Shown one piece after another: positions 16,874 through 26,521 of a stretch of 64,000 nucleotides of DNA. The notes under the pieces are model-generated. The model was not told where the DNA came from. It was given only the letters and a program-made list of their open reading frames with translations, and did not search any database. The stretch is from CAVPCY01 sp963770765 (GTDB taxonomy: Bacteria > Actinomycetota > Coriobacteriia > Anaerosomatales > PHET01). The stretch spans positions 310,001 through 374,000 of the forward strand of contig CAVYQS010000007.1 of the NCBI GenBank assembly GCA_963770765.1. The letters run 5' to 3'. The translations under genes were made by a program, and so were the position numbers. Positions within the stretch are counted from its first letter, which is position 1, and each line of letters starts with the position of its first letter.

Positions 16874-18603
16874 TGCTGCGACTGTTCGAGAAGTACCTCA
16901 GGCCGTACCGCAAGGAGCTCGCGATCGTCATCGTGCTGCTGTTCGTGCAAGCGATCACGAACCTCTACCTGCCCAACCTCAACGCCGACATCATCAACGA
17001 AGGTATCGCCAAGGGCGACACCGCGTACATCTGGCGGACCGGCGGCATCATGATCGTCGTCACCGCGCTGCTCGGAATAGCGTCGGTCGCCGGAGTCTAC
17101 TGGGGCTCCAGGGCCGCGATGGCCTTCGGCCGAGACGTGCGAAGCGCGATCTTCCGCCGCGTGGAGAGCTTCTCGGCGACGGAGATCTCGCGCTTTGGGA
17201 CACCCTCGCTGATCACGCGCAACACCAACGACGTCCAGCAGGTTCAGATGCTCGTGGTCATGGGGCTCAACGTGATGATCCTCGCACCCATCATGGCGGT
17301 GGGCGGCATCATCATGGCCCTGCGCCAGGACCTCGTGCTCTCATGGCTCATCGTCGTGATCATCCCGCTGATGGCCCTCATCATCGCCGCGCTGATCAGC
17401 CGTGCGATGCCGCTGTTCAAATCGATGCAGATCAAGGTCGACCGCGTCAACACGGTCGTGCGCGAGAAGCTCTCCGGCGTGCGCGTCATCCGCGCGTTCG
17501 TGCGCGCCGACTACGAGGAGCGGCGTTTCGACGAGGCGAACGTCGATCTCACCGACACGCAGCTCAGAGTCAACCGGATCTTCGCGCTGATGATGCCCAC
17601 GCTCATGGCCATCTTCAACTTCTCGAGTGTCGCGATCCTCTGGTTCGGTGCCTATCGGGTCGACTCGGGAGCCATGTCCATCGGCGCTCTCACGGCGTTC
17701 CTGCAATACGTCATGCAGATCCTCTTCTCGGTGATGATGGCGACGATCATGTTCGTCATGGTGCCCCGCGCCGCCGCGTCGGCCGCGCGCATCCAAGAGG
17801 TGCTCGATACCGAGCCGTCGATCGCCGACCCGGACCGGCCCACACGGCTCGACGGCATCACCGGGTGCGTCGAGTTCCGCGACGTCGAGTTCCGCTACCC
17901 GGGCGCCCAGGACCCCGTGCTGCGCGGCGTGTCGTTCTCGGCCAGGCCGGGAGAGACCACCGCGATCGTGGGCTCGACGGGCAGCGGCAAGTCCACGCTC
18001 ATCAACCTCGTGCCGCGCTTCTACGACGTGACCGACGGCGCCGTGCTGCTCGACGGAGTCGACGTTCGGGAGATGGACCGCCAGGACGTGTGGGGCCGCA
18101 TCGGCTTCGTGCCGCAGAAGGCGTTCCTGTTCTCCGGCTCGGTCGCGAGCAACCTGCGCTACGGGAAGGAGGACGCCTCGGAGACCGAGATCTGGCACGC
18201 GCTCGAGGTCGCTCAGGGCGCCGAGTTCGTGCGCGAGATGCCCGAGAAGCTCGAGGCGCCGATCGCACAGGGCGGAAGCACCGTCTCCGGCGGCCAGCGC
18301 CAGCGCCTCGCCATCGCTCGCGCGCTCGTGAAGCGTCCCGAGGTCTACATATTCGACGATAGCTTCAGCGCGCTGGACTTCAAGACCGACGCGAAGCTGC
18401 GCGCCGCACTGAAGAACGAAACCCGCGAAGCCACGGTGCTCATCGTCGCCCAGCGCGTGAGCACGATCATGGACGCCGATCGCATCGTGGTCATGGACGG
18501 CGGATCGGTGGCAGGGATCGGCACCCATGGCGAGCTGATGGAGTGCTGTGAGACGTACCGCGAGATCGTCTTCTCGCAGCTCAGCGAGGAGGAGGTAGCG
18601 TGA
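16873..18603 (+). CDS. ABC exporter half-transporter, subunit 1 (degenerate Walker B)
   Basis: 576 residues: six-helix transmembrane domain (about 1-310), then a nucleotide-binding domain. Walker A is GSTGSGKST, the signature is VSGGQRQR and Walker B is VYIFDDSFSALD. The residue after the Walker B Asp is Asp, not the catalytic Glu. In heterodimeric exporters such as TM287/288 this marks the subunit that builds the inactive ATP site. The next gene has a normal Walker B but an altered signature, exactly complementary. It starts on the last base of marR and overlaps the next gene by 4 bases. The substrate is unknown; drugs or lipids are usual for the family. Confidence 0.92.
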   Translation: MLRLFEKYLRPYRKELAIVIVLLFVQAITNLYLPNLNADIINEGIAKGDTAYIWRTGGIMIVVTALLGIASVAGVYWGSRAAMAFGRDVRSAIFRRVESFSATEISRFGTPSLITRNTNDVQQVQMLVVMGLNVMILAPIMAVGGIIMALRQDLVLSWLIVVIIPLMALIIAALISRAMPLFKSMQIKVDRVNTVVREKLSGVRVIRAFVRADYEERRFDEANVDLTDTQLRVNRIFALMMPTLMAIFNFSSVAILWFGAYRVDSGAMSIGALTAFLQYVMQILFSVMMATIMFVMVPRAAASAARIQEVLDTEPSIADPDRPTRLDGITGCVEFRDVEFRYPGAQDPVLRGVSFSARPGETTAIVGSTGSGKSTLINLVPRFYDVTDGAVLLDGVDVREMDRQDVWGRIGFVPQKAFLFSGSVASNLRYGKEDASETEIWHALEVAQGAEFVREMPEKLEAPIAQGGSTVSGGQRQRLAIARALVKRPEVYIFDDSFSALDFKTDAKLRAALKNETREATVLIVAQRVSTIMDADRIVVMDGGSVAGIGTHGELMECCETYREIVFSQLSEEEVA

Positions 18604-20597
18604 GCGACGCAGGCGCCACCACCTCCAAGGGCGCAGCACCAGCAGCCCCCGCCCGCCCGGGCGGCGGTCGCGGCTTCGGTCCCGGCGGCGGCCACATGGG
18701 CATGGGTGCACCGATCGCCAAGCCCAAGAACCTCAAGGGTTCGCTCACGCGGCTCTCGGGCTACCTCGCACCGCAGGCGCTGCTCATCGCCGTCGTGCTC
18801 CTCCTGAGCGCCGCAAGCGTGTTCTTCAGCATCCTCGGCCCCAAGATACTCGGCAACGCGACCAACGTGGTCTTCTCGGGAGTTGTCAGCCAGCAGATAC
18901 CCGAGGGCGTCACCCAAGAGCAGGTCGTAGCCGGGCTCCGCGCCGAGGGCAAGACCAACCAGGCCGAGATGGTCGCGGCGATGACGCTCGACCCCGGCAG
19001 CGGCGTGGACTTCGGCGAGCTGCACCGGATACTGGGCTTGGCGGTCGCGGTGTACGTCTTGAGCGCTCTGCTGGGCTGGGGTCAGGGCTTCCTGATGGCC
19101 GGCGTCGCGCAGCGCATCGTGTACAAGATGCGCAGACAGGTCGATGAGAAGCTCGCGCGGCTGCCGCTCAAGTACTACGACTCTCACCCGCGCGGAGACA
19201 TCCTGTCTCGCGTGACCAACGACATCGACAACATCGCTCAGACCCTCCAACAGAGCCTCACACAGATCATCACGGCAGTGCTGACCGTTGTCGGCGTGCT
19301 CGCGATGATGTTCTGGATCAGTCCGCTGCTCGCCGTCGTGTCGCTGCTCGCGATTCCGCTTTCGGTAGGCGTGACCATCGTCATCGCCAAGCGCTCGCAA
19401 GTGCAGTTCGCCGCACAGTGGGACTACACCGGAAGACTCAACAGCCACGTCGAGGAGATGCACACCGGCCACGCGATCGTGAAGGTGTTCGGGCGCCAGC
19501 AGCAGGCCATCGACGTGTTCGACGAGCAGAACCAGCGGCTCTACGAGGCCAGCTTCAAGGCCCAGTTCATCTCGGGCATCATCATGCCGTCGATCACGGT
19601 CATCAACAACCTGAACTACGTCGCGATCGCTGTTCTCGGCGGTCTGGGCGTGGCCAACGGCACCATCTCGCTGGGAGACGTGCAGGCGTTCATCCAGTAC
19701 TCGCGCCAGCTCCAGCAACCGATCGCCCAGACCGCGGGGATCGCCAACGTCCTGCAAAGCACCGCGGCGTCGGCCGAGCGCGTCTTCGAGCTGCTCGACG
19801 AGGCCGAGGAGATCGCCGAGACGACCACCCCGAGCACGTTACCCTCGATCACCGGCCGCATCCGCTTCGACGACGTGTGCTTCCGCTACGAACCGGACCA
19901 GCCGCTGATCGACCACCTGTCGCTGGACGCCGCGCCCGGGAACACGGTCGCCATCGTCGGCCCTACCGGCGCGGGCAAGACCACGCTCGTGAACCTGCTC
20001 ATGCGGTTCTACGAGATCGACTGCGGCGCCATCACGATCGACGGTGTGGACATACGCGACCTCACGCGCGACGACCTGCGTGGGACCTTCGGGATGGTGC
20101 TCCAGGACACGTGGCTGTTCGGCGGCACGATCCGCGAGAACATCGCCTACGGCCGAGAAGACGCCACCGAGGAGCAGATCCTCGAGGCTGCCAAGGCCGC
20201 CTACGTGGACCACTTCGTACGCACGTTGCCCGCGGGCTACGACACCCCGCTGACCGACGATGCCGCGAACATCTCCGCGGGCGAACGCCAGCTTCTCACC
20301 ATCGCCCGAGCGTTCCTGGCAGACCCGCAGGTGCTCATCCTGGACGAGGCCACCAGTTCGGTCGACACGCGAACCGAGGTGCTCATCCAGCGAGCGATGT
20401 CCAAGCTCATGAAGGGACGCACGAGCTTCGTGATCGCGCACCGGCTCTCGACGATCCGCGACGCGCACACGATCGTGGTCATGAACGAGGGCCGCATCGT
20501 GGAGCAGGGCGACCATCAGCAGCTCCTGGAGGCCGACGGCTTCTACGCCGACCTGTACAGCAGCCAGTTCACGGCTGCGTTCGATGAGGCGAGTTAG
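18600..20597 (+). CDS. ABC exporter half-transporter, subunit 2
   Basis: 665 residues from GTG 18600 (GTGA overlap with subunit 1). The N-terminus is an extra stretch rich in Gly, Pro and Ala before the transmembrane domain. An extracellular insertion (about residues 95-135, PEGVTQEQVVAGLRAEG) separates the first two helices. Walker A is GPTGAGKTT, Walker B VLILDEATSSVD with the catalytic Glu, and the H-loop IAHRLS. The signature reads ISAGERQL instead of LSGGQ, so this subunit's signature faces the degenerate site of its partner. Together they should form one heterodimeric exporter. Confidence 0.92.
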   Translation: MSDAGATTSKGAAPAAPARPGGGRGFGPGGGHMGMGAPIAKPKNLKGSLTRLSGYLAPQALLIAVVLLLSAASVFFSILGPKILGNATNVVFSGVVSQQIPEGVTQEQVVAGLRAEGKTNQAEMVAAMTLDPGSGVDFGELHRILGLAVAVYVLSALLGWGQGFLMAGVAQRIVYKMRRQVDEKLARLPLKYYDSHPRGDILSRVTNDIDNIAQTLQQSLTQIITAVLTVVGVLAMMFWISPLLAVVSLLAIPLSVGVTIVIAKRSQVQFAAQWDYTGRLNSHVEEMHTGHAIVKVFGRQQQAIDVFDEQNQRLYEASFKAQFISGIIMPSITVINNLNYVAIAVLGGLGVANGTISLGDVQAFIQYSRQLQQPIAQTAGIANVLQSTAASAERVFELLDEAEEIAETTTPSTLPSITGRIRFDDVCFRYEPDQPLIDHLSLDAAPGNTVAIVGPTGAGKTTLVNLLMRFYEIDCGAITIDGVDIRDLTRDDLRGTFGMVLQDTWLFGGTIRENIAYGREDATEEQILEAAKAAYVDHFVRTLPAGYDTPLTDDAANISAGERQLLTIARAFLADPQVLILDEATSSVDTRTEVLIQRAMSKLMKGRTSFVIAHRLSTIRDAHTIVVMNEGRIVEQGDHQQLLEADGFYADLYSSQFTAAFDEAS

Positions 20598-20618
20598 CCG
20601 GTCGCTTCGCCGCGACCT

Positions 20619-22448
20619 CTACGCCGCGGGCAGCGGGGAGTGCGGCGGCGTGTGCCGCATCCGCGGCAAGACCAGCACGACCGTGACGGCGACTGCGATG
20701 AACACCACCCCCATCATCAACAGCAGGACGGGCACCGCGATGCGGCCCGCGAACATCACCTGCAACGTGGTGATCGTCAGCATGACCAGCCCGTAGGCCC
20801 CGAAGCCGAGCAGTACGCCTCGCTTGAGCACGACACTCACCACGATGGCGACCACGCACAGCGCGATTCCCAGCCAGGCCGCCCAGAGAACGCCGCCGCC
20901 CTGGTCGTTCATCTGAAGCATCTGCAGCGCTTGGATAGCCACCAGACTCCCCGCCGCGATCGCCGTGTTGCTGGGCAGGAGCCTCCGGGTGAGGCCGAGC
21001 GACACCCACGCGACGCCCACCACGAGTAACGCCGTAGCGGGCATCCAGATCTGGACGTCGTCCGGCGGCACGGTCGCCATCGCAGCGACCACCACCCCGA
21101 TGATCGAGCCGATGAACGCGAGCTGGGTGGGTGGCCCTTTGTACCGCCACCACGTCACCACGGCAGTCGGGAGGGCGACGAGCGTGCCGACCAGCCCGGT
21201 CCACGCGCCGGCGAGATCGTACCCGTTGGCGAGCGGAGGTCCGAATATGTCCTCGGTGAACGGCCGGGCGATCATCGCTGCCGCGAAGCCCACCGACATG
21301 ACCCCCACGAAGAACAGCACCTGTGACAGACGATGCGTCCAACCGTGCCCGGCCTGCTCGTGCAGGATCGCGCACGCATACGCGAAGACCGCCGCTACGA
21401 GCGGGACGATGATGCGCCCCGCGACGCCAAGGTCCTCCCAGTACTCGATGAGCAGAATGCCCGCGCCACCGAGGGCGAAGGCGGTGCCCAGGTACCCGCT
21501 GATCTCGGCGATAGCATCTCGGGACGGTGCTGCTTCGGCGCCAGGGACTCTGGCGAGCCGGACGCTGTTGGCCACCAGCCCGAATCCGATCACGATCAGG
21601 CCGAGGGCCGCCACGATACCGAATCCCAGGTACTCGCCCACCAGCTGGCCCGAGAACACCGCAAGCCCGGCAGCGGCCACTCCGAGCACCGCAAGCTCCT
21701 TCATGCGCGACCCTGCGACCACCAGCGAGATGCAGGTGGCCGCACCGAGCCAGAGCGGCCACGCCAGCGTGGGTTGGGGCATCAGAGCCATCATCTCGAT
21801 CCCGCCGACGACGCCTAGCGTCGCGAGGGTGAGCCCCTCCACTCGTGGCGGGATCACGTCCCTCAGCGCCAGAGCGCCCCATGCCATCGAAACGAAGATG
21901 AGAACGGCACCGGCGCCCCACTCAGGGCCTTCGACCGGCAGCAGTGGCAGTACCAGCAGCGATGTCGCAGCCACCCCCGATCCGAACGCGAGGTGCTGCA
22001 GCCACGACGAGCGTCGCCACCACACCAGCCCGCCCGATATCGCGATGGCCAACGCACCGCTGAACCACGCCCACTCGGCCGCCTTGGCCGACGCCTCGGG
22101 AATCCTCATCGGCGGGCTCAACGCGTTGATCGCGATGTGCTGAACGGCGAAACCGACCGCCGCCCCCACGCCGGCAACCCCCGCGAACAGCAGGAACTGG
22201 GCGAGCCTGCGGGCGGCCGGCTCGTCAACGCGGTCCAGGAGAAACCCGCCGACAAGTCCCGCCACGGCGAGGGCGACGGCGATACCTACTCGGCCGTACA
22301 CCCCCAACTGAACCCAGAACATCCCCACGAGCGCCGCGACAGCGGCAAGCGCCAACGCGCCACCCACATAACCGAAGACCTCCGCCACGGCCGGAATGCG
22401 CCCCGCCGGTGGCTTCGTGCCGATCTCCTCGGCAGGCTGATCGTCCAT
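20619..22448 (-). CDS. Large membrane protein with internal duplication (DUF2157-like)
   Basis: 609 residues from ATG 22448, preferred over GTG 22457 for its GAGGGG spacing. About 16-18 hydrophobic helices cover nearly the whole chain. Two regions resemble each other: one near residue 25 (EVFGYVGGALALAAVAALV then GVYGRVGIAV) and one near 300 (EISGYLGTAFALGGAGILL then GVAGRIIVPL). Each is followed by an Arg-rich loop and FVG/FAG helices, so the protein arose by duplication. It resembles DUF2157-type membrane proteins, with no known function. It lies 27 bases downstream of two overlapping radical SAM genes and may be in their operon. Confidence 0.65.
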   Translation of the reverse strand: MDDQPAEEIGTKPPAGRIPAVAEVFGYVGGALALAAVAALVGMFWVQLGVYGRVGIAVALAVAGLVGGFLLDRVDEPAARRLAQFLLFAGVAGVGAAVGFAVQHIAINALSPPMRIPEASAKAAEWAWFSGALAIAISGGLVWWRRSSWLQHLAFGSGVAATSLLVLPLLPVEGPEWGAGAVLIFVSMAWGALALRDVIPPRVEGLTLATLGVVGGIEMMALMPQPTLAWPLWLGAATCISLVVAGSRMKELAVLGVAAAGLAVFSGQLVGEYLGFGIVAALGLIVIGFGLVANSVRLARVPGAEAAPSRDAIAEISGYLGTAFALGGAGILLIEYWEDLGVAGRIIVPLVAAVFAYACAILHEQAGHGWTHRLSQVLFFVGVMSVGFAAAMIARPFTEDIFGPPLANGYDLAGAWTGLVGTLVALPTAVVTWWRYKGPPTQLAFIGSIIGVVVAAMATVPPDDVQIWMPATALLVVGVAWVSLGLTRRLLPSNTAIAAGSLVAIQALQMLQMNDQGGGVLWAAWLGIALCVVAIVVSVVLKRGVLLGFGAYGLVMLTITTLQVMFAGRIAVPVLLLMMGVVFIAVAVTVVLVLPRMRHTPPHSPLPAA

Positions 22449-22475
22449 CTCTGTCACCCCTCTTGCTCTGCGCCG

Positions 22476-23771
22476 TCAGATCTCGACGGCGGGTGGCCAT
22501 GCGGCCAGTCGGGCCGCGGTCCACAGCGTGTTCACGTATGACAGCGCGAAGTGGTTCTGCGCGAGATGCAGCCAGAACGCGCCTGATTCGGTCAGGTCGA
22601 GCGAGCCGTTGTTGCGGTGCGCGAGGCCCGCGGTCTGCACGGCCGAGAGCCAGCGTCTGGCCTTGGCGGCGTCCGGCCCGAGCTCGCCATCGAGCGCGCC
22701 CACCGGGATGCTCGTGTCGTAGAAGCGCCAGTACAGCCACCACCAACCCTGCATCTGGTCGCTGAAGGGCATCCGCAGCGCGATCGGCAACCTCCCGGCA
22801 TCGAGCGCCGCCTCCCACTGTGTGAGGTCGAAAGTGTTGAGAACGAAGCCGTCGGGAAGGTGCGAACCCGACCCCGGGCCGATCCCGATGTACCCGTCGC
22901 GCGTCACCGACGAGTACCGGGGGACGTCGCCGCGCCTGAAACCCCAGACGCTCACGCGCTCGTAGTCGTTCGCCGCGCACCACCGGGAGATCGCCGAGTA
23001 CTGCTCGTGCCGTGTGCGCAGGTCGGGGAGGCGGACACCCTTGAGATCGAGATACGTCCCCACGCTCGTGTAGGGGAACGTGAACAGCGGGTAGGTCGTG
23101 ATCTGGTCGGCCCCCAGCGCCGCAGCCTCATCGAGATCACTCAGCAGGTCGGAGGTCCGCTGCCCGGGAAGCGCGAACATGATGTCGGCGTTGACAGACG
23201 CGAAGCCCGCCGAGGAGAGCATCCTCAGCGCGGTGCGTGCCGTCTCGGGTTCGTAGCGACGACCGATGACCTCGAGGCTTTCCGGCCTGAACGACTGCAC
23301 GCCCAGCGACACGAGCGAGACTCCCGCCTTGTGGAGTTCGGTCACGGTGCGCGCGGAGACGTCGGCGGGGTTGGTCTCTATGCAGACATCGCCGGTGACG
23401 TGGAACCGTTCGCGCATCCGCTGCAGAGCCCTTCTGACGCTGCCCATCGCCAAGGTCGGCGTCCCTCCGCCGATGTAGACGCTCGTGACCTCGGCACGGC
23501 CGATCTTCTCGGCCCACAGGTCTATCTCGGCGAGCGCGGCACGTGTGTAGGGTTCCACGAGAGATGCCTCGTACGGCACCTTGGTGTACGGACAGTACGG
23601 ACAGCAGTTGCGGCAGAACGGCACGTGGAGGTAGAGCGACGTGCGGCTCACCGGCGGTGGGGTCCAGCCATCGGGCGGCGGCTCGAAGACCCAGCGTTGC
23701 CCGGGGCCGACGAGATGTCGGCGCACGGATCGCGTGGCGACCTTCGAGAGTCCTGTCCCGGCGACGCTCAT
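22476..23771 (-). CDS. HemN/HemW-like radical SAM protein
   Basis: 431 residues. CRNCCPYCPY near residue 53 holds the CxxxCxxC that binds the 4Fe-4S cluster and SAM, with one extra Cys. VYIGGGTPT, IETNPADVS, LGVQSF and a GIGPGSGSHL loop follow in the order of coproporphyrinogen-oxidase-like proteins. The HemW HYEISNFA region is changed to YERVSVWGF, so it may be neither a heme chaperone nor the dehydrogenase. Its start overlaps the stop of the upstream radical SAM gene (ATGA), so the two are coupled. The product pathway is unknown. Confidence 0.8.
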   Translation of the reverse strand: MSVAGTGLSKVATRSVRRHLVGPGQRWVFEPPPDGWTPPPVSRTSLYLHVPFCRNCCPYCPYTKVPYEASLVEPYTRAALAEIDLWAEKIGRAEVTSVYIGGGTPTLAMGSVRRALQRMRERFHVTGDVCIETNPADVSARTVTELHKAGVSLVSLGVQSFRPESLEVIGRRYEPETARTALRMLSSAGFASVNADIMFALPGQRTSDLLSDLDEAAALGADQITTYPLFTFPYTSVGTYLDLKGVRLPDLRTRHEQYSAISRWCAANDYERVSVWGFRRGDVPRYSSVTRDGYIGIGPGSGSHLPDGFVLNTFDLTQWEAALDAGRLPIALRMPFSDQMQGWWWLYWRFYDTSIPVGALDGELGPDAAKARRWLSAVQTAGLAHRNNGSLDLTESGAFWLHLAQNHFALSYVNTLWTAARLAAWPPAVEI

Positions 23772-24649
23772 GCGTATCTCACCATGCCCAACACCGCGCT
23801 CGGCCGCAGCCGCTGCGCCTCTGACAGCTCGGTGCAGGCCCCATATCCACAGTCCGGACAGACATCATCGCTCGCCCTGCAGCACACGGACTCGCCGAGC
23901 GCGTCACTGACGAGTGCCACCGGCATGCGGCGCGGCCAGTCGCCCGTGCGCAATGCCGTGAGCCCCGCGCGCGAGTTGATGATGGGCAGCCCGCGCGACT
24001 TCATCTCGAGCAGGCTCCCGATGATCTCGGCACGTTCGGTGGCGTCGAGGTACAGCTCATCGATGCCGTAGTACGGGGTGTGGAAGTAGATCATCACCCC
24101 GATCGTGGGTACCGAGCTGTCGCGAACCCACGTGAGGAAGGGCTCGACCCCCGACGCGGTGAACCGGTCGACGACGTAGATGATCGCGACCGGCGGAATG
24201 TCGGGCTCCCGCAGCGCCGCCGCGACTTCAGCGAAGTGGTCGCCTCGGCGTGTCATGTAGACGTCCGACAGGCCGTCGATGCTGACCCACATCAGATCCG
24301 CCGAGCAGTGGAGCCCCTGCGTCCCGTTGGTGTAGACGTGCACGTGGTAGTAGCCCATGCGCCGAGCCTCTGCGATCACGTCATCGAGTCGCCGCGCTCC
24401 GTCGCGCCAGAGCATGGGTTCGCCGCCGGTGAAGTACAGTTCGCGACAGCCGCGGTCGTAAGCTGACTGCAAGACCGCCAGCACGCGGTCCTCGGGCATG
24501 TCCCCGAGGCCGTTGTTGGAGACGTGACAGCCGCGGCAGTGCAGGTTGCACCGGTCCGTGATCGCCACACCGCAGATCAGCGGCCCGGCGTCTCGCGTCA
24601 CCGCGAAGTGCCACGCGTAGGGGACGTAGTAGCGGAGTCGGTCCAGCAC
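23768..24649 (-). CDS. Radical SAM protein with C-terminal cysteine cluster
   Basis: 293 residues from GTG 24649 behind GGGGGGAGG. CNLHCRGC near residue 34 is the CxxxCxxC cluster motif, and YFTGGEPML is the SAM-binding GGE motif. The C-terminus has CCRASDDVCPDCGYGAC, a group of Cys that could hold an auxiliary iron-sulfur cluster as in SPASM/twitch proteins. It overlaps the HemN-like gene by 4 bases. Pairing of one SPASM-like and one HemN-like enzyme suggests sequential steps in a modification pathway, but I recognise no precursor peptide or substrate gene. A promoter is expected in the 181-base gap upstream. Confidence 0.8.
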   Translation of the reverse strand: MLDRLRYYVPYAWHFAVTRDAGPLICGVAITDRCNLHCRGCHVSNNGLGDMPEDRVLAVLQSAYDRGCRELYFTGGEPMLWRDGARRLDDVIAEARRMGYYHVHVYTNGTQGLHCSADLMWVSIDGLSDVYMTRRGDHFAEVAAALREPDIPPVAIIYVVDRFTASGVEPFLTWVRDSSVPTIGVMIYFHTPYYGIDELYLDATERAEIIGSLLEMKSRGLPIINSRAGLTALRTGDWPRRMPVALVSDALGESVCCRASDDVCPDCGYGACTELSEAQRLRPSAVLGMVRYA

Positions 24650-24830
24650 GGCCCGACGCCTCCCCCCGAATCAAGCGACCTCCGCGCGATGCTCGTGACC
24701 GCGTGCGTCCGCTGTACACAAGAATGTACCCGAGAACCGCCCGGACCCGACGCGACCGAGCGAATCCTGTGCACCTGCCGGCGGCCAGCGTCAGCCACCT
24801 CACGCGCGGGACCGGGAGCCGCACAGCGGC

Positions 24831-26291
24831 CTACAGCAGATGCGACAGAAGCCGTGCCGAGGAGTTCCGGAAGCGGCGGGGCTTGGGCCATCCTCGGACC
24901 TCGTCGAGCGTGAGCTCCCGGCACTCACGCAGGTCGTCTTCGAAGATCTTCTCGGCGGTCGACACGACGGCGGGGTCGTAGACCCATACCATCAGCTCCT
25001 TGTTGATGCGCAGGCTGCGCATGTCCAGGTTGAGCGTCCCGATCGAGAGCGCCTCACCATCGATCATGAGCCCCTTCGCGTGGAAGAATCCCGGTTCCCA
25101 CAACCACACGCGGGCTCCGGCTGCCAGAAGCGGTTCGAAGTACGATTCAGCGGCCCACCACGGGAGGTTCTTGTCGGGCCACGCGGTCGTCATGAGGTCG
25201 ACTCTGACGCCGCCGGCGGCGGCGTTGATCAACACGTCGAGCGTGGTCTGGTCCGGGACGAAGTAGGGCGACTGAAGCATGACGTACTCGCGGGCGCCGG
25301 AGATCGCGAGCTGGTAGGAGCGGGTCACCGAGTTCCACGGGTCGTCGTAGCCCTGGTGCACCGTCTGCACCATGATGTCGCCGTGCGGCAACGCGGGGTC
25401 GGGGTAGTACTTCTCATCGAACAGGTCCTCGCCGAACACCTCATACCAGCGCATGTCGAACAGCTTCTCGAGGTCGGCTACGCCCGGACCGGTCATGCGG
25501 ATCCCCGTGTCGCGCCACGCGGGATACTTCGCGCCGCCGTCGATGTACTCCTGGGCGATGTTGAAGCCACCGCTGTGACCGATCTCGGCGTCAACGACCG
25601 TGATCTTGCGGTGGTTGCGGTAGTTCACGCGCGCAAGCTGTCTGATGTCGAAGCCCACGTGGGCGCCCGCGCGACGCAATTCATCGAGCTCGTCGTTGGA
25701 GTATGCGATGCAGCCGATGTAGTCGTTGAGGATGCGCACCTCGACCCCGGCCGAGAGCCTCTCTGTGAGCACCGCCGTGATGCGGGCGGTGAGCTCGTCG
25801 TGGCCCCAGATGAAGTAGTTCATGTGGATGAACCGCTGCGCCGAGGCGAGGTCTGCGAGCAAGACGTCGAAGTATTCCTCGCCCGACCCGTACACCTCGC
25901 ACGTGCGCACGGGCAGCGGAGGGGCTCCCACCTTCTGCTCCACGAGGTCCATCACGCGGGCGGAGAACCGCCCCGCGGGAATCGAGCGCTTGAACGACAC
26001 AGACTGCTCCGAGTAGGGCGCGAGCACGTGAGGCATGAAGCGATCCAGGACCTCGAGGAGCCGGCGTGTCGACGGTGCCTTCTGCACGATATGAGGCCAG
26101 TCCCGACCGAAGAAGAAGTAGACCACAAGGCCCGCGAACGGCAGTGCGAACAGCACAAGCAGCCAGGCCAGCGTCGTCGATGGCTCCCGGTCCTCCGAGA
26201 TGAGCAGGATGGACACACCGACCCAATAGACCACGATCGCTGCGTCAAGAAGCATCCACCCGTCCAGCGGCTGACCACCCAGCACCGTCAT
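24831..26291 (-). CDS. cls: Cardiolipin synthase (phospholipase D superfamily)
   Basis: 486 residues, the usual Cls length. Two N-terminal membrane helices (about 13-35 and 42-62) anchor the enzyme. The two HKD motifs are HRKITVVDAEIGHSGG near residue 225 and HAKGLMIDGEALSIGTLNLD near 405, each with H-x-K-x4-D. The enzyme joins two phosphatidylglycerols, or a related pair, to make cardiolipin at the inner membrane. It is on the same strand as the radical SAM genes but separated by 181 bases. It is divergent from the CDF transporter gene. Confidence 0.93.
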   Translation of the reverse strand: MTVLGGQPLDGWMLLDAAIVVYWVGVSILLISEDREPSTTLAWLLVLFALPFAGLVVYFFFGRDWPHIVQKAPSTRRLLEVLDRFMPHVLAPYSEQSVSFKRSIPAGRFSARVMDLVEQKVGAPPLPVRTCEVYGSGEEYFDVLLADLASAQRFIHMNYFIWGHDELTARITAVLTERLSAGVEVRILNDYIGCIAYSNDELDELRRAGAHVGFDIRQLARVNYRNHRKITVVDAEIGHSGGFNIAQEYIDGGAKYPAWRDTGIRMTGPGVADLEKLFDMRWYEVFGEDLFDEKYYPDPALPHGDIMVQTVHQGYDDPWNSVTRSYQLAISGAREYVMLQSPYFVPDQTTLDVLINAAAGGVRVDLMTTAWPDKNLPWWAAESYFEPLLAAGARVWLWEPGFFHAKGLMIDGEALSIGTLNLDMRSLRINKELMVWVYDPAVVSTAEKIFEDDLRECRELTLDEVRGWPKPRRFRNSSARLLSHLL

Positions 26292-26521
26292 CTACTCCCC
26301 GGTTCGACCTGAGGCGCGTGTGCGCCCCACGGACATAGTGCACGACCTCGGCACGCACTCCAAACGGTTCCGAGCGCACCAGGAAGGGAAAGCATACCTG
26401 GTCGGCATCGTTGGATGAGCGCGTGCCTGACGCGAGGGAGGGTTCTCCCGCCGCGTTCGTGCGCGGAGGCTCCTGGTGCCGCTGATCTGGCCGTTCTGAT
26501 GAGACAGGGTGACGGGCCTTG

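Noticed and set aside
17341..19757. Long minus-strand frames opposite the two ABC genes
   Set aside because: They mirror coding sequence with clear Walker motifs. Their products are rich in Arg, His and Asp and have no ribosome site.
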